From contig JAKQOG010000269.1 in NCBI GenBank assembly GCA_029565395.1, forward strand, positions 1 to 44,653: a stretch of DNA of 44,653 nucleotides, written 5' to 3'. Shown piece after piece: positions 39,338 to 44,653 of this stretch. How positions within the stretch are numbered: position 1 is the stretch's first letter; every line of letters begins with the position of its first letter. Below the pieces are notes generated by a model. The model saw nothing but the letters and a program-made list of their open reading frames with translations. It was not told where the DNA came from and made no database searches. This DNA comes from Candidatus Hydrogenedentota bacterium (lineage in GTDB: Bacteria > Hydrogenedentota > Hydrogenedentia > Hydrogenedentales > CAILVY01). The position numbers were made by a program, and so were the translations under genes.

Positions 39338-39489
39338 GGCTTTGCGTTTTATTATCTTTTGCGAGTCATCGCCAACCTATGTATGTCAAGGCTTTTCGTT
39401 AAGATATGGCTTGCGGAATGAAAAGGATCAGCCCGATCATCCGGATCGGACCGATCAGTCTGCTCAAAAAGGTCTTGCCTGAATAACCC

Positions 39490-40758
39490 TCATTTCGCCG
39501 CGGGTATGATTTCTTTCAAGGCGGCCATCATGCTGGCGCCGGCTTCTCGTCCGGGGGACATGCTGGTGAGGTACTCCGCGAATTTGATGTCCTTGGTATT
39601 ATCAAAGAAGCGCGGAGGGATAATGTAGCCGAGATGGTCGATGGCCAGCCCCAAGATGAAGCACGGCCCGGTTTTCATGAGAGCCTTGGTTTCTTTGGTG
39701 TACTCTGGTGCCGTTTCTCCGGGATGGGTGGCGAATTGAGCGTTGCCAAGGGCAAACCAGGCAACTTCGGTCTCCACGGCGCCCCCGGCCATGTTGCGTG
39801 CCACAAGGTTAAGTTCTGACATCTGTTTGAACATCGGGGAGGGGCAGGGCATCTGAAACACTTTGTGGGCAAATCGAATATCAGTGCCCTCGACGGGCTT
39901 GGCATTCGGAATAGCAGCTAATACCTTGGCGGCGAGATCATTTCCATATTTTTCCGCGAGGGCGAAGGTGCGTTCAGGCGTTTCGGGCTGTATCCAGCCC
40001 CCCACGCCGCCCTGCAAGAAGAGATGTTCCGCAGGCAGGGTCTCGCCCATTTTTTTATAAAACGCACCGGCCCAATCTGCGCTAATCTGCTGAGTATTCT
40101 CATCCAGGACCGTGGGATGGCAGGCAAAGTTGGTGAGCGTGGCAACAGGCTGTCCCTGGGCATTTTTACAGATCAGAATTGTAACGGAGTTATCGAGTAT
40201 CTTTGGTTCACTGTCGTTCACGGCCCAGCCCACACATTCGGTTTCCGCATACGACAAGGTGGCGGGCTGCAGGTTCGTGGCGGCCTTTGCCACCTGATCG
40301 GAGGCGGTGTCAATGAGTTGTTTCATATAGGCCTCGTTGCGCCCGCAGGTGGTGGCATCGGGGCCATAAATTCCGATGGTATCCGGCGCACAATGCGTAT
40401 GCGTGGCCTGAACGATAATGCGCTCCGGTGGGATATGCAACGCCTTCGTTTTTTCAGAAGCCGCTGCCCGGATGGCTTTCACGGTGGGTTCATATTGCAG
40501 GCTCAGGGCATCCACGACAACCAGCGCCAACGGCGTTTTTCCATCGTCCCACACAATAGCCTTGGCATAGAGATTGTCATGGACGGTGGTGGATTTCCGG
40601 TTGTATTCATTTCCACCGAGGAACACGCCTTCGGGCGGGTTCACCGTGGCCGAGGCCACACCGGCGCGAAAAGAAGATGTTTGAGCCGAATCCGGTGCAG
40701 AAAAACCTGTTGCCGCGATAAGAGCTAATCCACAAACCAAGAACATAAGCCGCTTCAT
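39490..40758 (-). CDS. Secreted neutral-ceramidase-family protein, nucleophile not conserved
   Basis: A 422-residue exported protein. The signal peptide is RLMFLVCGLALIAATGFS. The body resembles the N-terminal domain of neutral/alkaline ceramidases: FRAGVASATVNPPEGVFLGG, ALVVVDALSL, zinc-binding His residues in IVQATHTHCAPD, and NFACHPTVLD. However, where true ceramidases have GDVSPN with the nucleophile Ser, this protein reads QGGVGGWIQPE, without Ser. It may be a ceramidase-fold protein with another substrate, as many PVC paralogues seem to be. It faces the GH116-like gene across palindrome 3. Confidence 0.68.
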   Translation of the reverse strand: MKRLMFLVCGLALIAATGFSAPDSAQTSSFRAGVASATVNPPEGVFLGGNEYNRKSTTVHDNLYAKAIVWDDGKTPLALVVVDALSLQYEPTVKAIRAAASEKTKALHIPPERIIVQATHTHCAPDTIGIYGPDATTCGRNEAYMKQLIDTASDQVAKAATNLQPATLSYAETECVGWAVNDSEPKILDNSVTILICKNAQGQPVATLTNFACHPTVLDENTQQISADWAGAFYKKMGETLPAEHLFLQGGVGGWIQPETPERTFALAEKYGNDLAAKVLAAIPNAKPVEGTDIRFAHKVFQMPCPSPMFKQMSELNLVARNMAGGAVETEVAWFALGNAQFATHPGETAPEYTKETKALMKTGPCFILGLAIDHLGYIIPPRFFDNTKDIKFAEYLTSMSPGREAGASMMAALKEIIPAAK

Positions 40759-40826
40759 TATTGTATTTCCTTTTATTGAGAAATGTTATCCCATAGACAC
40801 CTTGGGGGAGATGTTTGGTTTCGGGA

Positions 40827-41636
40827 TTACTGCCCCTCTTGCTGTTGTTTTCGGCGTTCTTCCTGCCTTTTGCGGTTGATCAAAACATTAACCGCCGCAC
40901 CGAGGATTCGTTTAAGGCGTTCATCCTTAGGTCCCACCGTTAACCGGCTAGTGAGCAGTTCATAGCTGCTGATGACCAGGCGGATTTCCTCTTCCGTGAG
41001 GGTGTTAAGCCGGTTGGCGCTGATTTTATCAATAGCGGAACGCAAGATGGCCTGTTGCCTGCGTTCAGAGGCGCCGGCTTCAGTGGCTGGTTTGGCCGAC
41101 TCCTCCGCCTGCACTTGATTGGCCAGTTCGAGGCGGCCCGCCAATTGCACAGGCAACACGCCGCCCGCTTGGGAATTTTCATCGGCGATCTGGCTGTGCA
41201 ATAACGCCACTTCTTCAAGAGTAAGCTTGCTGACATCTTCGAGCGACATGCTTAGAATGCGTTTGGCGGCTTCCATGGAGGCGGCGGAGAAAAGACCCAC
41301 GCCTTCGAGCAAATCCACCTCTTCCGGAGAAAGATCGGGGCTGGAAACGGGCAAGAAAGGCGTTTTTACATCCGTTAATTCTTGTTGTTGGATTTCACGT
41401 TCAAGGCGGCTAATCGTTAACTCACACCCCTCAAGCTTGGCTTTGGCTTCATCCAAACAGGTCTCGAGGTTATCCAGCACCTTGTTCCAGCGATGAACGT
41501 TATTGGGCTCCGTGGCCCGGCGGCGATCCGCCTTCTCCAGAAGCGCGAGAACGGTATTGAGATTCTCCTGGTGCTGGGTCCTCTGCCGGACAAGGCACTC
41601 CAGCTTTTCCCGGGTATTCTGCGTTTCAGTGTGCAT
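40827..41636 (-). CDS. Coiled-coil protein of unknown function
   Basis: A 269-residue hydrophilic protein without signal peptide or membrane helix. Residues 1-95 and the last 60 are predicted coiled coil by their heptad-like composition (LEKADRRRATEPNNVHRWNK, LEGCELTISRLEREIQQQEL). The tail is Arg/Gln-rich (INRKRQEERRKQQQEGQ). Between them, helical segments such as LSMSLEDVSKLTLEEVALLH occur. It has no recognised domain. It is probably a structural or scaffolding protein. The gap of 67 bases to the ceramidase-like gene gives no proof of an operon. Confidence 0.55.
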   Translation of the reverse strand: MHTETQNTREKLECLVRQRTQHQENLNTVLALLEKADRRRATEPNNVHRWNKVLDNLETCLDEAKAKLEGCELTISRLEREIQQQELTDVKTPFLPVSSPDLSPEEVDLLEGVGLFSAASMEAAKRILSMSLEDVSKLTLEEVALLHSQIADENSQAGGVLPVQLAGRLELANQVQAEESAKPATEAGASERRQQAILRSAIDKISANRLNTLTEEEIRLVISSYELLTSRLTVGPKDERLKRILGAAVNVLINRKRQEERRKQQQEGQ

Positions 41637-41825
41637 GCTCTTTAGAAATCCTGATCCTCAACATAGGTGAAACTATACTATACTATGAACTCTTTTTCCA
41701 TAAAATCTATGTGGGCTTTGTAGAGAACAAGAAAAATGGCTCCCTTCAAATACTGGGCGGATGGGTTACACACGGCAAGTGCGATATACTAAAGCGGTGA
41801 CACATAACCCGTGGAAGGAAAATAA

Positions 41826-42623
41826 ATGACCGAGTTTGACGCATGGGCGCCCTATTATGACCTTATCCATCAGGGATTGCCGGGAGAAGCGCAATATTAT
41901 GTGGAAGAGGCCATCCGACAAGGAGGCGAAACCCTTGAATTGGGGTGTGGGACGGGCCGCATCTGTATTCCGATGGCGATGTCGGGTGTAACCGTGACCG
42001 GCTTGGACAATTCTTCCCGCATGCTTCAATTATGCCGCGCCCGCATGAAGAAAGTTGGAAAGCTGCCGGGTAAACTCACGCTGGTGCGCGCCGACATGCG
42101 CACTTTTGATCTTGGAAGACAATTCCAGTTTATTGCCATGCCCTATCGCGCATTCATGCATTTGCTCACACCCGAAGATCAGATGGCCTGCCTGCAATGT
42201 GTTCAACGGCACTTGAACCGGCAAGGGGTGTTTATTTTGAATGTATGGGCCGCGCGGCCTTCCACCATTGCACATGCGGCTCAGGCCAAGGAAAAGTTTA
42301 CATTTGCAGGACGGTATCCGGCGCCCTGGGGCAAAACGAGGCTGGTACACCATCATAGCGCACAGTACGATGAATACCTCCAGCGGATTACCGAATCTCA
42401 CCGCATCCGTGAGGTGGATCAACATAATCGCCTCCTTCATGAAGAGACGCTGTCCCTAACGCGCACCTGGCTGACCCCCCGGGAAATGGAGCATCTTCTG
42501 CATCGATGCGGATTTTGTGTGGAGGCGGTTCTGGGCGGATTTAACGGAATCCCTTTTAACGCGGGAAGTACGGAAATGATCTGGCGGCTTCGGCGCCCCA
42601 AGAGCCAACCCACATCGAAATAG
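41826..42623 (+). CDS. SAM-dependent methyltransferase
   Basis: A 265-residue class I methyltransferase. FDAWAPYYDLIHQGLPGEAQ opens it, followed by the SAM loop LELGCGTGRICIPMAMSG and acidic strand VTGLDNSSRML; then VRADMRTFDL and FIAMPYRAFMHLL. The C-terminal part (WLTPREMEHLLHRCGFCVEA) is typical of UbiE/CheR-like enzymes acting on small molecules. The substrate is unknown. AAGGAAAA lies before the ATG. It stands between the coiled-coil gene and acylphosphatase, and does not look co-transcribed with either. Confidence 0.83.
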   Translation: MTEFDAWAPYYDLIHQGLPGEAQYYVEEAIRQGGETLELGCGTGRICIPMAMSGVTVTGLDNSSRMLQLCRARMKKVGKLPGKLTLVRADMRTFDLGRQFQFIAMPYRAFMHLLTPEDQMACLQCVQRHLNRQGVFILNVWAARPSTIAHAAQAKEKFTFAGRYPAPWGKTRLVHHHSAQYDEYLQRITESHRIREVDQHNRLLHEETLSLTRTWLTPREMEHLLHRCGFCVEAVLGGFNGIPFNAGSTEMIWRLRRPKSQPTSK

Positions 42624-42676
42624 GTTCACCCTCTGCACACCAGTGATCCGGCGGGAGAATGTATTTTTCACACAAA

Positions 42677-42955
42677 CTAATACAGGATTGAAAAACGCTG
42701 ATATCGCGGTTCACCGTTGGCCCACTGTTCTTCCACACGCCTGACGGAAGCACCCAAAGGGCCGCGCCGGCACCATGCCAACATGGTTTCAAGCGTATCT
42801 CGAGGACCTTCGAATTCGGCTTCCACCCGGCCGTCAGGCAGGTTGCGCACCCAGCCATTCAACCGCAATGATTCGGCCTTGGCAAGCGTCGAATACCGAA
42901 ACCCAACGCCCTGCACCCAGCCTTCTATCAGCACATGCAGCCGCGTTGTTTCCAT
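42677..42955 (-). CDS. acyP: Acylphosphatase
   Basis: A 92-residue enzyme with the full family signature: VLIEGWVQGVGFRYSTLAKA with catalytic Arg20, then GWVRNLPDGRVEAEFEG with catalytic Asn38. It hydrolyses acyl phosphates such as carbamoyl and acetyl phosphate. The length matches the family. It lies convergent with the methyltransferase gene (53 bases apart) and 60 bases downstream of the HEAT-repeat gene. Confidence 0.93.
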   Translation of the reverse strand: METTRLHVLIEGWVQGVGFRYSTLAKAESLRLNGWVRNLPDGRVEAEFEGPRDTLETMLAWCRRGPLGASVRRVEEQWANGEPRYQRFSILY

Positions 42956-43015
42956 AGACTGCCCTGTCCTTGAGGGGCGTGCATGAGACTTCTAATACCG
43001 CCCGTTCTTGCCGCC

Positions 43016-44398
43016 TTAGTCGGTCAAAGAAATATAGCGTTCACGAAAGTCCGGAAACGCCAATGCCACGGATGCCATGCAGGCGTCCAGCGCTACCTGG
43101 GGATCCACATTTTCAACACTGGATTGGATAATGGACAACATTTTGCGGTCATTCATTTGAATTGCAAGCTTGAACACCAGTGATTTCAACCGCATAACGA
43201 CTTCTTCCGGCTTCACTTTGCTGTTGGTGTCCACTTTAATTTCGGATTTGTCAACCCGGAGCAATTGTTGAAACACCGTAAGCGCGGAGGGGTCGTCACT
43301 CTGCAGCATCGAGGCGGCGTTCCGCGCACGGTACAGCAGATTGGGCTCTGTGGGGTCTTCCCGGCGTGCAAGGCGCCCGCGCAAATACTGAGTGGCATCC
43401 CAATCATTTTCCCGGGCAAGAACCAGCGCCACCTCCGGTTTGAGCGTGGGCACGGTGTCCAAAATCTCTTTGAGCAGCTTGGCGCCCATGGGATCATTCA
43501 AGTCGTGCAGTATGATCCCAATGCGATAGCGTTCCTGGGTATCCGCGTCTTTCAGGCGTAATTTCATCTGCTCAATAATATCGCCGCCGCCCAGCCGCAC
43601 CAGCGCGAATATCGCCGCATTATGCTTCAACTCGTTGGTTTCGCCCAGCATGGCGATAAGGCGGGGAATGATCTCCCTGTCTCCCAAATACGCCAAGGCC
43701 CGCGCAGCAGGGCCCGACAACTCGCCCGCGCGATCCTGCAACATGGAAGTGAGTATGGGGATGGCATCCCGGTAATCAACCAGGCCTGACAAACACGCGG
43801 ACTTTGTCCGGATCGAGCGATTGCCGCTTTCCAGCCCCTCACGCAATAAGGCTTCAGACGGTTTCTCTCCAACGAGGAAAAGCGCCAACGCCGAGTCGAG
43901 GCGCACCTGCATTTCATTTGACGCCTGCAAGTCCTTAAGATACTTTATGGCATCCTGGTCGCCATGAAGTGCAAGAATAGTGGCGGCATGAATTTTCCGT
44001 TCCTGGTTGTCATTTGAGGCGCCATAAATCTCCTTGACACGGCTCCATACGCGATCCAGCACCTTCTGATCATCTGCGCGCAACGCGCCATGCTTGGGCA
44101 GAATGATCTTTTCTTTTTCCACTTTCCCTCCCTGAATCTGGACCTCCTGAACGTCCTCGTTCAGATACGTGAAACGTTCATTGGCCTCCGTGAGCACGGT
44201 AAAGTCGCCCGGCCGTACCTCAATGACACGAAGGTTGGCGTCTTTCGCGCCACTATCTTTCAAGATTACCGTCACCAAGGTGGATGTGTTTATAATCTCC
44301 TTGAGTGACGCACCGGGAGCGCCGGTAACCGTTACGCCGGCCGCACCCGCCCAAAAAGCCATCGATGCCATCACCGCCAAAATAATCACATACCGCAT
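43016..44398 (-). CDS. Secreted HEAT-repeat protein
   Basis: A 460-residue exported protein. The signal peptide is YVIILAVMASMAFWAGAAG. Residues about 20-95 form a beta domain with TLVTVILKDSGAKDANLRVI and VRPGDFTVLTEANERFTYLN. From about 110 to the end there are HEAT-like helical pairs (RKIHAATILALHGDQDAI, RLDSALALFLVGEKPSEA, GPAARALAYLGDREIIPRLI, KHNAAIFALVRLGGGDIIEQ). It resembles the HEAT-repeat periplasmic proteins common in PVC-type genomes, which serve as binding scaffolds. It begins 28 bases after the preceding gene, so may be in an operon with it. Confidence 0.75.
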   Translation of the reverse strand: MRYVIILAVMASMAFWAGAAGVTVTGAPGASLKEIINTSTLVTVILKDSGAKDANLRVIEVRPGDFTVLTEANERFTYLNEDVQEVQIQGGKVEKEKIILPKHGALRADDQKVLDRVWSRVKEIYGASNDNQERKIHAATILALHGDQDAIKYLKDLQASNEMQVRLDSALALFLVGEKPSEALLREGLESGNRSIRTKSACLSGLVDYRDAIPILTSMLQDRAGELSGPAARALAYLGDREIIPRLIAMLGETNELKHNAAIFALVRLGGGDIIEQMKLRLKDADTQERYRIGIILHDLNDPMGAKLLKEILDTVPTLKPEVALVLARENDWDATQYLRGRLARREDPTEPNLLYRARNAASMLQSDDPSALTVFQQLLRVDKSEIKVDTNSKVKPEEVVMRLKSLVFKLAIQMNDRKMLSIIQSSVENVDPQVALDACMASVALAFPDFRERYISLTD

Positions 44399-44426
44399 AG
44401 TCGAGTCCCCTCGTATTGCATTGCAT

Positions 44427-44653
44427 TCAATGCAGTTCCAGTTTTTCTTCCTTGATTATTTTATCCAAAAACCGCTTGGCCGTTTCCACTGAAGGAACAA
44501 ACGGATTAATCACCAGCGCCTGAAGCGCAAACTCATAGGATTTATGTTTCACCGCCTCCACCGTCAACCGTTCACTTTCTTTGACCGCAACGAACATCCC
44601 TTTCAGGCCTCCGGGAAGGCTTCCCACCTTGCGGGGCCGCACACCGCGCCGAT
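44427..44653 (-). CDS. C-terminal end of a GH4-like glycosidase (5' end outside window)
   Basis: The minus-strand frame is open to the right edge, so the gene begins outside the window. The visible 74-75 residues read GMFVAVKESERLTVEAVKHK, SYEFALQALVINPFVPSVET, then AKRFLDKIIKEEKLELH. This resembles the C-terminus of family GH4 (NAD-dependent 6-phospho-beta-glucosidase / alpha-galactosidase-like): a VKxYExLTVEA helix, ALxALxxxPL and VPSV. The catalytic NAD and metal sites are not in the window, so the call rests on the tail alone. The next gene follows 28 bases after its stop. Confidence 0.55.
   Translation of the reverse strand, partial: RRGVRPRKVGSLPGGLKGMFVAVKESERLTVEAVKHKSYEFALQALVINPFVPSVETAKRFLDKIIKEEKLELH

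Overview
The window looks like a piece of a Gram-negative, uncultured bacterial chromosome from the Hydrogenedentes / Lentisphaerae / PVC-like part of the tree. The reasons are indirect: many exported and Tat-exported carbohydrate-active and sulfatase proteins, a giant secreted protein whose domains are joined by Glu-Gly linkers and which carries 'ELLRxIQxYN' calcium-binding-like repeats, and dispersed palindromes whose reading frames spell EGEAPAEP. No rRNA, tRNA or CRISPR array was seen, so the taxonomic placement is an inference.

Layout: (1) 1-3389, minus strand: the 5' part of an AidB-type acyl-CoA dehydrogenase and a secreted beta-helix / beta-propeller protein. (2) 3528-7705: the conserved RNA-processing and membrane-insertion cluster rpmH-rnpA-yidD-yidC-jag, with a promoter in front and a strong terminator behind. 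(3) 7800-10733: a small island separates jag from mnmE, which often directly follows jag in other bacteria. It holds an AbiE-like toxin-antitoxin pair, a tiny membrane-protein gene and a hicBA pair. Three of these genes carry a lesion: an in-frame stop in the AbiEii-like toxin, a homopolymer frameshift in the membrane gene, and a 2-nt frameshift in hicA. (4) 10765-12150: mnmE. (5) 12202-21634: a palindromic repeat, a polytopic membrane protein, two sensor kinases, a DUF4832-like secreted protein, a LacI-type regulator, a lipoprotein, rsmA and a nitroreductase. (6) 21800-29309: a secreted mosaic protein of about 1690 residues (InlB-like repeats, PASTA repeats, dockerin-like segment, two M23-like barrels, SUMF1 domain), facing a Tat-lipoprotein sulfatase and its operon partner. 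(7) 29559-33191: DAHP synthase and a PhoB/PhoR-type two-component pair. (8) 33201-44653: an accessory catabolic region with a pectate-lyase-type beta-helix, a URO-D-like protein, a Tat TIM-barrel-like protein in an operon with a GH116-type glycosidase, a neutral-ceramidase-family protein, a coiled-coil protein, a methyltransferase, acylphosphatase, a HEAT-repeat protein and the end of a GH4-like glycosidase.

The most interesting material is the decaying toxin-antitoxin island between jag and mnmE, with a three-half-site operator over the AbiE-like promoter; the three intergenic palindromes, one of which shows compensated substitutions in its stem; and the mosaic secreted protein. All coordinates and motifs were read by eye; no database search was possible, so family names rest on recognisable motifs.
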